From the NCBI GenBank assembly GCA_019828545.1, contig JACVRA010000153.1:248001-312000 (forward strand): DNA of 64,000 nucleotides, in the 5' to 3' direction. This DNA is from Paracamarosporium sp. OC-R06-R3. Its lineage: Eukaryota; Ascomycota; Dothideomycetes; Pleosporales; Didymosphaeriaceae. The first letter of the stretch is position 1, and each line of letters starts with the position of its first letter. Shown piece after piece: positions 32,081 through 43,312 of this stretch. Below the pieces are notes generated by a model, which was not told the origin of the DNA, ran no database searches, and was given only the letters and a program-made list of their open reading frames with translations. A program made the position numbers and the translations under genes.

Positions 32081-33453
32081 GTTGAAATTTTTGGGGACCG
32101 GCAAGGTTTGGTAGGATATATTTGACGGGAGCTGTAAAGAGATGGGAAGAGTGAATATATGCTAACGTCGAACTAAGAAGATAACTAGGCCACCAGCCTA
32201 TGACGAAGGGACAGAACGAATGTCGAAATTGTGTGAAAGCCAGATCAGAAAGCTTGCAGTCATCTGGAGAGTGGCGATGCTGAGACAACATACCTTTATA
32301 CTGGCTCCTTCTCAACGGCATAGTCAGTCTAAAACAGACCCACCAACCGTCAGACTAGCAGACGGAATGAAATCCTAGCCGCCGGGTAGGAGCATGGTGT
32401 GTGGGTAGTATTGATCGGCCATGCAATTCCCATCTCCAGCTTCCATGTCAGTTTAGGCCAAGCCTTGTCGACAATCTGTTAGTAGAGCATGCCAGTAACA
32501 CGACGTCAGATAGAACCCCCCGAAGCATGAGCTGAGAGATTTCCTCGAATATTCATTCGCGAAGTTTAGGCGATTGCTGACAGCTTCTCGTTTCCGTCTA
32601 CGCGTGCATACATGGAATTACGGGAGTTAAGGCCAAGTAAGCCTCTCGGAAAGGTACAGCTGGGGACTTCGAAAGGATCAATCTGTGTGTAACACACCAC
32701 TCGTTCATGCTCGTCGTATGTGAGGTCAGCATTTGCCTGATTAGCAGCCGCACGATAAAGCGAAGATCATGATGTATCTGGGGTAAGAGATCGCCATGTC
32801 GCGACGGACTTGAGAGATGAAGGATGTTTTGATGCACATCGTAATGCGGGTCATGATGTTGTTCTGTTGGTTGCATGGTTCATCGGGACTTTGAAACACT
32901 TGTGTTGAGCGCCACGCTCGGGAACCTAGGCGAACGGACGATTACGAACCATGCGTTGTGGTGATCGACAGGTCCCTCTTCGCGTTCCTGGTGACTAGTG
33001 GGGGTCGATACGTCGAGGACTAATTTAGGATGCTTAGCAACCCAGATTGTGCACGTCAGTTGTCGATACGACACGTGGAATTTGGCGTTCAGCAATTGAT
33101 GGAAAATTGGGTCTCGCATGCTGTGCGTTCACGCACAACACTGCGCGTGGCGGCGCGCGACCACTCAACAACGCTCCCGAGGTCCAGGTACAATATGAAA
33201 TAAACTTCCAGCTTCTTTTCAGCGCAGGCACACCTCAGGTTCGTCTGATAAGTCTGCAGGAGAACACGAGTATTTTAGCGATTGGTCATTGACAAAAGCC
33301 TATCTCTTGTATGCTGTACGCTCGTCGTGGCGCTGAAGATTGCGCGTACCTGCGCGAACAAACTATTTTTCCCGACGGCTAGAGGCAACGTGAAGAGACT
33401 TTCGGAGACATTCAGCTTCAACAAAAACTTAAAGAGATTGCCGATAGCGGATA
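32081..33453. other. Intergenic region (about 1.4 kb)
   Basis: It lies upstream of the small secreted protein gene and downstream of the monocarboxylate-type transporter. No gene or clear element is seen. Confidence 0.5.
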
Positions 33454-35044
33454 TCAAAACCAGCCAATCTTCTTAGCAGCAAAACTCCACCCGGAGAGCA
33501 GCGCCGTCGCGCCGGTGAATGCAATGAGCGCTCCATATCCACCCCCATACGCAAATCCGGCTCTCCACGAGCCCGCGCGTAGTAACGCCTCAGATAACGG
33601 CCCGCTGCACAAGTTTGCCACGCCCTTTCCGGCTGACAGGCACGCAAATATCATGCCTAATCTCGCAGGTACAGAGTCAGTGCAGTCCTTTGCATGGAAG
33701 GGGAATTGGCGGCAAGTGTCTAGACCAGCTGCTAGTGCGCGGAATCGACTATTCTTATGCGAAAGGTCGGGTCACTCGCAGCATCAGGCTGATCCAGGAG
33801 CACCTAAAGAGCCTTGGATTTACGTACCCGAGTCAGCACCTTGGCGCTTTTCCTTCGTATCTCGCATAATGGCGCTCCAGCTGCTTGTGTTGCTACCCGC
33901 GAATGCTCCATAGAGTAGGCAGAATATGTAAAGAGGTGCCAGAGACGTAGACAAACCCCACAGCAGGAATACGGTAAGTGCAGAGCCAAGGGCTGTTAGT
34001 GCGATGCAGTGGGTAACTTCAAATCTGTCCACCGCGGCACCCATGCAGAAAGATCCTACGCATGCAGCACCATTGAGTAGGATGATTGTGACGGTGCTTT
34101 GTATACTTGAAGCACCTAGCGATCGTGCAAAAGTCGGGAGGTAGATGGCCGGGAGAAAGTATCCCAGACCCTGGAGTATACTGCCCGACTGCAGAATCAA
34201 GAAATCTGAACAAGTCCAAAAGGACATATCGAAACTTCGGGATTGGATTGTTTGAGACAGGGGTAGCCGAGGCTTGAAGACGAACAAGACAGGGAAATTC
34301 ATGGCCACAAAAGACAGAGCGCAGACGCGCAACGTGGTCCTGAATCCATATCTGTCTAACAACCACTGAAGGACAACGGGGAGAATGGCCCCTGAAAGAC
34401 CAAGGCCGGCCATAGTAGCCCCGTACGCAAAGCCTCGACGACGAACCCACCATTCTTCGATGTAAAAAAGGATGGGTGTCCAGGCGAGGCCGCCACCAAT
34501 TGCATACATGATGCCTTGGCTGATGATCAAATGGGTTACATTCGTAGCCAAGGAGCCCAGGCCGAGAGACAGACACATGATAGTCAGGCCAACTGGAGTC
34601 GCCCACATGCGTAGTCTTGGGTAGCACTTAAGAAGCACAAACATGGGTATGATCCACATGTACATGATCCCCTGTTCCGATCAGTCACAGCTGAACAGTT
34701 CTTATCAGTGAACCTACCATCGCGCATGCGCCCACGACGGCAATATTGCTCGATCCGGCGAAGGGCTCATGAGTGCTGTAGTAATCCTGGAAGATTCCGT
34801 ATGAACTGGCGAATCCTGGTCTTGATCAATACCAGCTGATGCTTTTGGAACGTGATATCGTACCCCAAATCAGACCCTCGAGCATGAAGCAGGCGAAAAG
34901 AAAGAGCCAAGCATGTTTTCCGCCGTCTGTTGGCGGCAGGGAGAAGCCTTCATCAATTTCTTCTGTGGGCAATTCGACGTCTGCAGATGCTGCAGGTTGC
35001 GGATAGCGGATCAACTCAGTTTCAGTGGTGTGTGCTGAAGCCAT
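33454..35044 (-). CDS. MFS monocarboxylate-type transporter
   Basis: Four exons (35044-34864, 34815-34718, 34671-33828, 33656-33454) give 441 residues. After a ~40-residue acidic cytosolic N-terminus come about 12 membrane segments. Family markers are the TM1 region HAWLFLFACFMLEGLIWG, FQDYYSTHEPF, the loop YIEEWWVRRRGFAYG and the late stretch SAGKGVANLCSGPLSEALL, typical of fungal MCT-like (SLC16-type) major facilitators. These move short monocarboxylates, riboflavin or other small metabolites; several fungal members sit in secondary metabolite loci. The last intron is 171 bp, longer than its neighbours, so an extra exon cannot be fully excluded, though the joined frame GADSG-MIFACLSAGKG fits the family. 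The gene is divergent from ORC4. Confidence 0.86.
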
Positions 35045-35437
35045 TGTTGCAGATGTGCACTCTATACTGTGTTCGATATAAAATGTGTAGTAGAGCTTTT
35101 GAAACCTTTCATGGTGGCAAAGTGAGCCAATTGATGAATAACTAGTCTCATAGCCGTCAACCATAGGGCGTAGATGACAAAGCCGCGCCGCAACAGTATG
35201 GAGAGGAGGCCGACGCAAAGCGATGGGAAGTGTGGCGGATGTGGCTGAAGCCCTTAGTCAGCAAGCATGTGGCTGCGCTTGCCAGAAAGCGGCAACGCGA
35301 CGACGCGACAGCATGGATTGAACAATTCCACACGCGCAACTCTTACGATGAGCATCAATCTCGCTATAATCCCTGTTTTATAATGCTTTAACAGTAACCT
35401 AACCTGTCAATTTGCAACCGCACCGCTCTGCCTTGCC
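35045..35437. promoter_or_regulatory. Divergent promoter of the MCT-like transporter and ORC4
   Basis: This 393-bp space between two start codons must hold both promoters. No specific element is recognised. Confidence 0.5.
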
Positions 35438-37909
35438 ATGGACGATTCCCCACGAACCTCTAAAAGGAGGAAGCTTGACACGCCGTCCCGCAATGCGCCC
35501 AGCCCGCTCCCAAAGCCGTCGACTGTCCGAAGGTCTGCGCGAACGGCTACTCGAACAAGTTTCAGAGCGGATGGATCAATCAAAGAGCAAGGCACACTTT
35601 CGAAGAGTGTCTTGAAAGCCTCTGAGAGCACAATCAATGGCACAGAACGCCAACAAGAGGCGGTCGAGGATGCCGACGTCTGGGATGATATAGAGGGTGC
35701 GCTTGGAGGGAGTCGGACGAAACAATTGCCCTCTCAAACGTTACCGTCTGCAAAAAAGCGGGTGACTAGGAAGACGGTAAAAGATACAACGAATGAGAGT
35801 ACCAGCAACGACGAGCTACAAAGAGCGACACCGAGCAGAAAGAATGGGAAGGTTGCATCCAATAGAAATGGCACAAGCCGGTCGTCCTTCCGTCCAGGGT
35901 TTCGACGCTCGGACGAGCCAGAAGGTGAAGAACAGGATGAGCTTGCTGAGGTTGCAACACCGTCGAGACGTGCATCTAAGCGAACTGCACCAATCAGTTC
36001 GAGAGGAAGATCGAAGGGTGGCCAGGCACCAAACGGTGACGATGGTTCTACCATGCCAGGCTCGCTCCGAAAACCACGCGGAAGGACGCAAGTGGAGCCA
36101 CCGTCTGAGGTTGAGGATGCTATGGTCGTCGCGACGCCTTCTTCCCGGCTTAAGCGAGAACGACAACCACGCTTTCGAGACAACGATACCATTCCAGAGA
36201 CAGACGATGAGCCTGAAAAGAATGGTCCAACTGCTGCCAGGACCGTAAATGCAAGGCGACGAACACACAGGGCAGACCACGTCAATAACCGAAGCGAGGA
36301 AACCGCAGCTGCTAGCGAAGAGCAGGTCGACACGGATGTGCAGGAGGTAGATGACGATGTAATGAGCGTGGATGGCAACAGTGTTCTAGGGAGTGTTCTC
36401 GATCCAACGGAACCAAGTCCTTTCAACAAGCCTCCTTCCGCCCAAAAAGAGCGATTAGAAGGACTTCTCTTTCCTGGATTTGTTGAACCTGGACGCGAGC
36501 TGGACCTTCTGAAGACCATTGTGCTAGAGCGCATTTCCGGTAAGCGGTCTGTGCCACTGGTAGGATTAGACGATGCGTATAGGTCTGTCCACCAGCTTGT
36601 TGAGAATACAGTCACCGCCGGCGAAGGTAACTCCATGCTTTTGATTGGAGCACGGGGAAGTGGAAAGACGGCACTTGTGAATAAAGTTCTCACCGAAATA
36701 TCCAAGGACAACAGCCACGACTATCACGTTGTTCGCCTGAACGGGTTCATCCATACAGACGATAAGATTGCCCTCCGTGAAATATGGCGTCAGCTAGGCA
36801 GAGAAATGGAGCTGGAGGAAGAAGGTGGAGGTGTGGGAAAAAATTACGCCGACACTTTGACGACTCTACTCGCTTTGTTATCCCACCCCTCTGAGCACAC
36901 GGGAGAGTTCACAGATCAAGTCGCAAAGGCGGTGGTCTTCGTCATGGACGAGTTTGATTTGTTCGCGCAACATCCGCGACAGACGCTTTTGTACAATCTC
37001 TTCGACATTGCCCAGTCGCGCAAAGCTCCAATCGCCGTTCTTGGCCTTACCACGCGCATTGATGTAGCCAACAGTCTAGAGAAGCGCGTGAAGAGCCGCT
37101 TCAGCCATCGTTATGTGCATCTCTCCTTGGCAAAGACTTTCACTGCTTTCCAAGAAGTATGCAAGGCCAACTTGCTCATCCAACCGGAGCTTCTAAATGT
37201 GGAAGAACGAGGCGTCCTTGAATCTGCGGTTAAGAAGAAGGCTGGAAAGCAAGGGAAGAGCAAAGTGACGGAAAACGCCCTGTCACTGTGGAACTCTAAC
37301 ATCAATGTAAGCTCCCTTTTGCATTCTCTCATACACCATCTAAGAAAACATCTTCAGGCTCTTTTTGTCTCCAAGTCATTCCTTACGACGCACCTGGCGC
37401 GGCTCTTCTATCGCTCGAAATCGATACCTGCAACTTTGACGACCTTCCTCCTTCCTGCCGCTACCCTCACGACCTCCCTTACGGTTCCAACACTATCCAT
37501 CAGCAACCCTCCTGATTCAAAGCTCACTTTGATACGACATCTCTCCACACTAGGTCTGTCTTTGTTAATTGCGGCTTGCAGACTAGACATCATCCATGAT
37601 AGCGACACATGCAACTTCCATATGGCATACGATGAGTACGTGACCCTTGCGAGCAAAGCGCGGATCCAGAGTGCTGCGGGTGGCAACAGCGCAAGTGGTG
37701 GTGTAAGCAAGGTGTGGGGCAAAGAGGTAGCGCGACGAGAATGGGAAGGACTGCTTGAATTGGAACTCATAATGCCAGCCGTTGGTGGCGGATCAATAGG
37801 GGGTTTTGGTATGGTGAAATGCGATGTTAGTCTCGAGGAGGTAGGCGCTGTCTTAGCAGGGGAGAAGGGCGTCGAGAAAGGGTTGGAAAGATGGTGCAGG
37901 CAAATCTAA
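35438..37909 (+). CDS. orc4: Origin recognition complex subunit 4
   Basis: Exons 35438-37306 and 37358-37909 give 806 residues. The 51-bp intron (GTAAGC...TTCAG) has no in-frame stop, so it can be read through; removing it joins WNSNIN to ALFVSKSF, which is hydrophobic and better fits the fold. Residues ~345-650 form the AAA+ ATPase: FPGFVEPGRELDLL, Walker A GARGSGKT (404-411), Walker B VVFVMDEFDLF (Asp504, Glu505) and sensor-like LGLTTRID followed by KRVKSRFSHR. The MDEFDLFAQHPRQTLLYNLFD block is the hallmark of Orc4. The C-terminal winged-helix region follows. The ~340-residue N-terminus is long, basic and disordered, with three T-P-S-R motifs (Thr15, Thr131, Thr174) that fit the CDK consensus. 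The protein marks replication origins in the nucleus. Confidence 0.93.
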   Translation: MDDSPRTSKRRKLDTPSRNAPSPLPKPSTVRRSARTATRTSFRADGSIKEQGTLSKSVLKASESTINGTERQQEAVEDADVWDDIEGALGGSRTKQLPSQTLPSAKKRVTRKTVKDTTNESTSNDELQRATPSRKNGKVASNRNGTSRSSFRPGFRRSDEPEGEEQDELAEVATPSRRASKRTAPISSRGRSKGGQAPNGDDGSTMPGSLRKPRGRTQVEPPSEVEDAMVVATPSSRLKRERQPRFRDNDTIPETDDEPEKNGPTAARTVNARRRTHRADHVNNRSEETAAASEEQVDTDVQEVDDDVMSVDGNSVLGSVLDPTEPSPFNKPPSAQKERLEGLLFPGFVEPGRELDLLKTIVLERISGKRSVPLVGLDDAYRSVHQLVENTVTAGEGNSMLLIGARGSGKTALVNKVLTEISKDNSHDYHVVRLNGFIHTDDKIALREIWRQLGREMELEEEGGGVGKNYADTLTTLLALLSHPSEHTGEFTDQVAKAVVFVMDEFDLFAQHPRQTLLYNLFDIAQSRKAPIAVLGLTTRIDVANSLEKRVKSRFSHRYVHLSLAKTFTAFQEVCKANLLIQPELLNVEERGVLESAVKKKAGKQGKSKVTENALSLWNSNINVSSLLHSLIHHLRKHLQALFVSKSFLTTHLARLFYRSKSIPATLTTFLLPAATLTTSLTVPTLSISNPPDSKLTLIRHLSTLGLSLLIAACRLDIIHDSDTCNFHMAYDEYVTLASKARIQSAAGGNSASGGVSKVWGKEVARREWEGLLELELIMPAVGGGSIGGFGMVKCDVSLEEVGAVLAGEKGVEKGLERWCRQI
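37307..37357 (+). other. Stop-free 51-bp intron in ORC4
   Basis: GT-AG ends with a CTAAG branch-like site and a length divisible by three. Retention would insert 17 residues without a frameshift. Confidence 0.7.
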
Positions 37910-38851
37910 GCATCATTTTAACGTGGTTGTTGGCACACTTGGAAAAGTGTCCGGCTGGTACAGTATAGCGTAGTATTTTTAGACGATGGACGAGTTTGTC
38001 CTGCATCAATCGAGCCTCCTCATCTTCATCGATAAAGTTAAGTTTCTCTTGACTTGTTATCGCGGATTGCAATATGTGTTACAACCCTCGCACTCTAATA
38101 ATCAAATCTGTTCGTACGCTGTTGTTGCTGACGCAGCCTGTCTTGTGTTTATCACTTCCTGCTGTTAACCCTTCTTGTTGGGAAGTATTCCTCATTATAT
38201 GCGTCGATTGATCCACTCCTACGCCGGCGCAATCGGCTGTCAGGTTCATGGATCAAACAACGACGAGTGTTCCCGGTTCCTCGCACGCTCGCCTTGGTAA
38301 GTTTACGATGATCCGTATAAACAATTTTATTGGCCGAAAAATGCATAGCAACGATGTTACGAAAGAGATGACCGATGAAGTGGGTGTACATGGTCGGTAT
38401 GATGCTTGGGTAACAAACCCATATGTGATCTCAAGAGCTCTGTTGGTTGTTTCCATGTTCTTTGAGCGTTCATACTTTCAGCCTTTAGGATCATGGCTGC
38501 GCTGCAATAAGGGCGGCGTTGGAGGAAGTAGATCATGGTAAAAAGATGGGCGAAGGGCAAACCTCACTACGAACGGTAATTATGTTAAGACTAATTGTTC
38601 CGTTCCGAATGCGTCGAGCGTAATGACCGCATTACTGATCAGCGTCATCGCTGTTGCCAAAAGCAGAAACCGCAAACGCTCTCAAAGGACCCCGGGGGCG
38701 CTTACCGTATGGGAAACAACGTTCACTTGGAACAATGAACTTCAAACAACAATACGCCAAGTTATCTCAATGCATGTTGGCGCTTGTGCGACCACTTGCC
38801 CACGGTCTCTTCCTCATCCCGCATCCATCCTAGCCTCCCGCCATTAACCTA
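37910..38851. other. Intergenic region (about 0.9 kb)
   Basis: It holds the 3' flank of ORC4 and the promoter of the MATE gene. No gene is seen. Confidence 0.5.
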
Positions 38852-40602
38852 ATGGACGCCATCGCCCCACTCCGCGACCCACAAGCCCAAGCGCGGCAAA
38901 CCTCTCGTCAACTGCAATCAACATCGAGCGACGATGGTTACACAACGGCCTCGTCGGTAACGCTTACATCTCCTGATGACCAATTAGAGCATAAGGTACC
39001 AGGCCAGAAAACCAGGTACGCTGTGTTTCGCGAACACCAGCAATACAGAAGTTGCTGGCACTAAAACGTTCATTCAGCGAGTTTGAGGCTATGGAGGCGC
39101 ACGAGGGCCCGCGCCGATTCTCGGCTAGCAGCGCGCTCGTCCGTCCCATGCTTGACAACGATGTCAATGGCAAGAGAAACAACTATGGCGCCATAGTTGC
39201 AGATGCGGGCGAGGAAGAAGCGTTAATACAAAGAGATGGAGACGAGATTACGACTAGCCCGGGCAAGGAGACGAAACTCCTGGTCCAGTATTCTGTGCCG
39301 CTGTGTTTGACGTACGTGCTGCAATACAGCTTCAGTCTAGTCACGATATTCGTGGTTGGGCATATTGGCACGGATGAGCTGGGAGCTGTGTCACTGGCTA
39401 CCATGACAGCGAATATCACAGGGTTGGCGGTGTACGAGGGCCTCGCTACGAGCTTGGACACGCTGTGTGCGCAGGCCTATGGAGGCGGAAGGAAAGAACA
39501 AGTCGGACTGCATTTGCAGCGCATGGTACTTTTCATGCTGCTCGTTACGGTTCCGATCGGTGCCATGTGGTTGTGCTCGGGGTGGATTCTGGCTGCATTG
39601 GTTCCCGAGAAAGAGTTGGCGTACATGGCGGGACGCTACCTGAGGATACTGCTCGCAGGTGCTCCAGGATATGCCGTCTTCGAAGCTGGGAAGCGGTTCA
39701 CGCAGGCACAGGGATTGTTCAACGCTTCACTTTTTGTGCTCATTGTTACGACACCCATCAACATCCTTCTCAACTACTTGTTTGTTTTTGTCTTGGATTG
39801 GGACCTTACCGGCGCCGCCCTTGCGACTGTCATTTCGAATACGCTTCTACCGATTCTCCTCTGGGTATACGTATATTTCATTGTGCCATCAAGCCTGGAA
39901 TGCTGGGGTGGCTTCACGCGTGCAGCGCTCACCAATTGGGGGCCCATGTGCAAGCTGAGCGTACCTGGCATTGTCATGACAGAAGCAGAATGGCTGGCTT
40001 TTGACATCCTCACCTTCTCCGCCTCGTACCTCTCGACCGAGCATCTCGCCGCGCAGAGCGTCGTCATGACCACTGCCGTCATGATATACCATATTCCCTT
40101 CAGTACCAGCGTCGCCGTATCCACTCGCTTGGGCAACCTCATCGGAGCCGGTGCGCTACCGGCCGCACGCATAGCAACGCGCACATATATCATCATCTTT
40201 CTCGCCATCGGCATTATCGACGCTGCATTTCTAACTCTCGCGCGTCACATCCTACCGAAAGCATTTACCACCGACCCCGAAGTTATTCGGATTGCCGCAT
40301 CTGTGATGCCCATCATTGCACTCTTCCAGCTTTCCGATGCGGGATGCGCCCTTGCAAATGCCATTTTACGCGGATTAGGCCGTCAGGATATTGGTGGCTA
40401 CGTGAATCTTGGCGTATACTATCTCGTGGCCATCCCGGTAGCATTTGCTCTCTGTTTTGGTCCACCGAAACTGGACTTGAAGGGCCTGTGGACTGGATGT
40501 CTCGTAGGGAGCTGCTTGATCTGGATGATCGAGGGAATGTATTGCAAGTTGTGGAAGTGGCAGAAGGCCGTTGACGACGCGCGGGGAAGGGAGGGAGACT
40601 GA
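38852..40602 (+). CDS. MATE-family efflux transporter
   Basis: Two exons (38852-38995 and 39049-40602) give 565 residues. A ~100-residue polar cytosolic N-terminus is followed by about 12 membrane segments in two MatE repeats (PF01554). Markers include ETKLLVQYSVPLCLTYVLQY at the first segment, VGHIGTDELGAVSLA, LDTLCAQAYGGGRKEQVGLH, PINILLNYLF, IPFSTSVAVSTRLGNLIGAG and ILRGLGRQDIGGYVNLGVYY. MATE proteins export organic cations, drugs or metabolites in exchange for H+ or Na+, at the plasma or vacuolar membrane. I chose donor GTACCA at 38996 because it keeps phase with the downstream exon; the later GTACGC donor does not. An AATAAA lies 68 bp past the stop. Confidence 0.92.
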
Positions 40603-41351
40603 GGAAAAGGACTACGGTCAATTGGTGTACAGCGGTGATGAGTCCAGAATTGTATTCTATCATGAGGTAAATAAATCACAGGCCGGTAGTAATCATAATT
40701 GGACTCGGCTCTGTAAATTCTGTATCATTAGCGTTTAAAAGGGGTTATTATGAGGATAAGAACTCGGTGAACCCTGTTTATAATATAGACGTATTATACA
40801 GTGGCGTCAATGGTCCGAGTTGTATCGATTAGTTGTTTAGCGGGTCAAAAATAACAATTGGGCATGAGGAAATGGCACCAGTCTATCCAGACTGAATATC
40901 GTGCAAGATAGCATAATGGGCTCGGGGAGTTCGATTTAAAGTTGGATTGGCTCAGTGAAGTATGCCCGCAATCGGCGAAGATATAATCTGCGCCTAGGTA
41001 GCAGTACCCGCGTTATACCTCATAGTTCCCATAGTTGCAATATGTTAATACTTTGACAATCTAAATTTAACGCTACTAGCCTAGTATGAGAATGTAATAG
41101 TCCTAATCGATACAAATATTGAATGCGACATAATGAACATTGATCGATCAAATCAGCTAAAGCTGATTCCATGACTTCTTATCCCCAGGCTGGCGGCACA
41201 TGCGCAGCTTCAACTGAACCCATACAGCCCTGAGTCAATTCAGATGTAAATTTTCCTGGACCGTCTCACCCCTAACCATCCGATCTTCACCCCTCCAAAC
41301 CAACACCCTCAACCCTCGCTTCCCTCCTCACCCAGCAGCAATAGCCTCCCC
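40603..41351. other. AT-rich intergenic stretch
   Basis: From about 40,650 to 41,180 the sequence is AT- and TpA-rich compared with its surroundings and has no gene. It might be a decayed, mutated repeat, but I see no terminal repeats or coding relics that would show this. Confidence 0.45.
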
Positions 41352-41918
41352 CTATACCTCAATCCAACCTCCCTCCTCTTCTACCCTCACGCCGTTCCCC
41401 CACCCCACCACCACCACCCGCACCCCCCGCACCTCCCTACAAAAAGTCAGCCCATACACTTCATACTCAACCCCACACAAACGCCTAGTCCATACCTCCT
41501 TCATCCCCATCCTCATCCTCTCAACAAGCACCGCATATCTCGCCCTCGCCCGCGGGCTCCGAAAGTACAAACGCACGACCGGGGTCCTGACCAGCCGGGG
41601 ATACCAGTACGCGCAGTTTCCGCATGTCTGCCTGAGACACGGCGGCTTGTAGAGGACGGTTGTGCGGCGGGTGGACGGGTAGATGAAGACGCCGCGGCTG
41701 GGGGTGTAGGTGCAGGATTTGGGGGTGCGACGGGGGGTTTGCGTCTTGGTGGGTGGGGGTGGAAGGGGGAGAGATGGTGTGGGGGGAGAGGTGTGGGCGT
41801 TCCAGGTATGTGCTGGGGTGGTGATGAGGATTCGGGGGCGGGGAGGAGTGGGGTTGTTCCAGATGGGTGCGGGGAAGTGAAGGTGGAGGGGTTGGTGGGA
41901 TGGCGGTTTGGGCTCCAT
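41352..41918 (-). CDS. Hypothetical protein
   Basis: A single open frame of 188 codons whose function I do not recognise. The N-terminal third is proline-rich (PPTPSLPLPPPP). The remainder looks like folded protein: SRGVFIYPSTRRTTVLYKPP, then three cysteines in CLRQTCGNCAYWYPR, and a C-terminal half rich in Val, Arg, Tyr and Glu (VWTRRLCGVEYEVYGL). The stop falls just before a C-rich tract. The opposite strand also carries an overlapping frame, and no intron or domain anchors the model, so it could be spurious. The cysteine cluster might bind metal. Confidence 0.42.
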   Translation of the reverse strand: MEPKPPSHQPLHLHFPAPIWNNPTPPRPRILITTPAHTWNAHTSPPTPSLPLPPPPTKTQTPRRTPKSCTYTPSRGVFIYPSTRRTTVLYKPPCLRQTCGNCAYWYPRLVRTPVVRLYFRSPRARARYAVLVERMRMGMKEVWTRRLCGVEYEVYGLTFCREVRGVRVVVVGWGNGVRVEEEGGWIEV

Positions 41919-42542
41919 GGGGGATGGAGGCTTGGGAGTGCGTGTTGGGAGTATGGAGTTATACGCTTAAGGACGGTGGTGGTGATTTGTAGGGCACATT
42001 TGAAAGTTTGCGTGGAAAACCATTGGGGTGATGTTTGGGGTTTGTCGGTAGGTTAGAATCATGGCAAATGAATTTCTGCAGGTGTGTAGTTTATGGGGGC
42101 GTATTGTGTGTTTTCGGCGCATTTCCAGGTGGTTTGCGTGGTGAGACTTGGAAGACTTAAAGCTCCTCGAAAAAAGAACGATACTTTTGGTCCTGTCTGG
42201 CGATCATCGTTCTCGCAATCTCCACACCCGCAGAACTTACAATTGCATGCCCGATAATGTGATGGCACTTCGCGAAGCCACTCAACAAACTAGAATAGCT
42301 TGGTTCTCCGAAGCGTGACGTGAACGGAGCGTTGCTTGCATGAGTGAAAACAGGTCAGTGTTTGGGATAATAAAAACACCTATGCCTATACCCAATTGCA
42401 CTCAGCATATCTTGCGGATCAGGCCAATATCGTTTGTGATTTTACCCCTAGACAGGATGACAAAAGCGAGTCTCGACAGGTAGATGGAAATGAACGAGGT
42501 GAAGCACAATTCGTAGAAGTGCCCATCACACCAATCATCTCA

Positions 42543-42612
42543 CAAGTCCAGGTCCAAGTCCAAGTTCGAGCCCAAGCACAAGCCCAGGCCCAAGCCAAAG
42601 CCCAAGCACAAA
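42543..42612. repeat. CAAGYC/CAAGCM hexamer minisatellite
   Basis: About eleven degenerate copies of a 6-base unit (CAAGTC, CAGGTC, CAAGCC, CAAGCA). Read on the plus strand it gives a Gln-Val then Gln-Ala dipeptide run; I consider it non-coding. Confidence 0.8.
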
Positions 42613-43263
42613 CCCTCGTGCACAATTAAACTCTGCACAATATCGTCAAAGCACAAGCATGCACCGACAAACAAACAAACAAGCATACCGCTGTAGATTA
42701 AGATTTCACGTCTTCTACTTTATCGCGCGGCCCCACAAGCCGGCATCCTCCCTTCGACCCAGACGGCACGGTCCGAGCTCTGCTCCGTTGCTCGTCGCGT
42801 GCCGTGACAGAAGTGTTTCGGGCGGGAGACGTTCCCCGAGCCGAAACCGTTGAAACGGGATGGCACGTGGGCGGGCGGGACGGGCGGGACGGGAGAGGAT
42901 AGAACAGGGTAGGAAAGGGAGGTAGGAAGTGTTGGTGAGGGTTCGAGGAGGGAAGGGCAAGCAGCTTGCGTGGCTTCACCATCCATCCAGCACGTGAAAG
43001 GCAGCGGGAAGACTGTGCTCGCGCAAGGTCGGCGACGTGCCTTGTGGGAATGTCCTCGCGGCGCATCTCACGGGGAAAAAGTAAAGCAGAGCAAGCCATG
43101 GCACTGCTCACACGTCCGCACCACCTACCCCAGGCAGCAGCCAGCAACAGCAACAGAGTGCGCCCTCCGCATCGCCGACGTCGACAGCCTCGGTTTGCAT
43201 CGGACCGAGGCCGTCTCAGAACGGACCGAAGCCAGCCCTTGAAGCAGGGCGCGGAAAATAAAA

Positions 43264-43312
43264 AGCAAAAGGGGAAAAGCAAAGAAGGAAGGAAGGAAAG
43301 AAGGAAACAAAA
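43264..43312. repeat. Purine-rich AAGG tract
   Basis: A polypurine stretch with repeated GGAA/AAAG units, all A or G except a few bases. Confidence 0.7.

Noticed and set aside
39012..39020. Alternative donor AG|GTACGC for the first MATE intron
   Set aside because: It does not keep phase with the downstream exon; the donor at 38996 does.
42059..42268. Cysteine-rich minus-strand frame of 69 codons (CNCKFCGCGDC)
   Set aside because: Striking cysteines, but no signal peptide, no conserved context and no splice partner could be found.
42396..42629. Open frame with a Gln-Val/Gln-Ala dipeptide run
   Set aside because: It is a translated hexamer minisatellite without flanking coding features.
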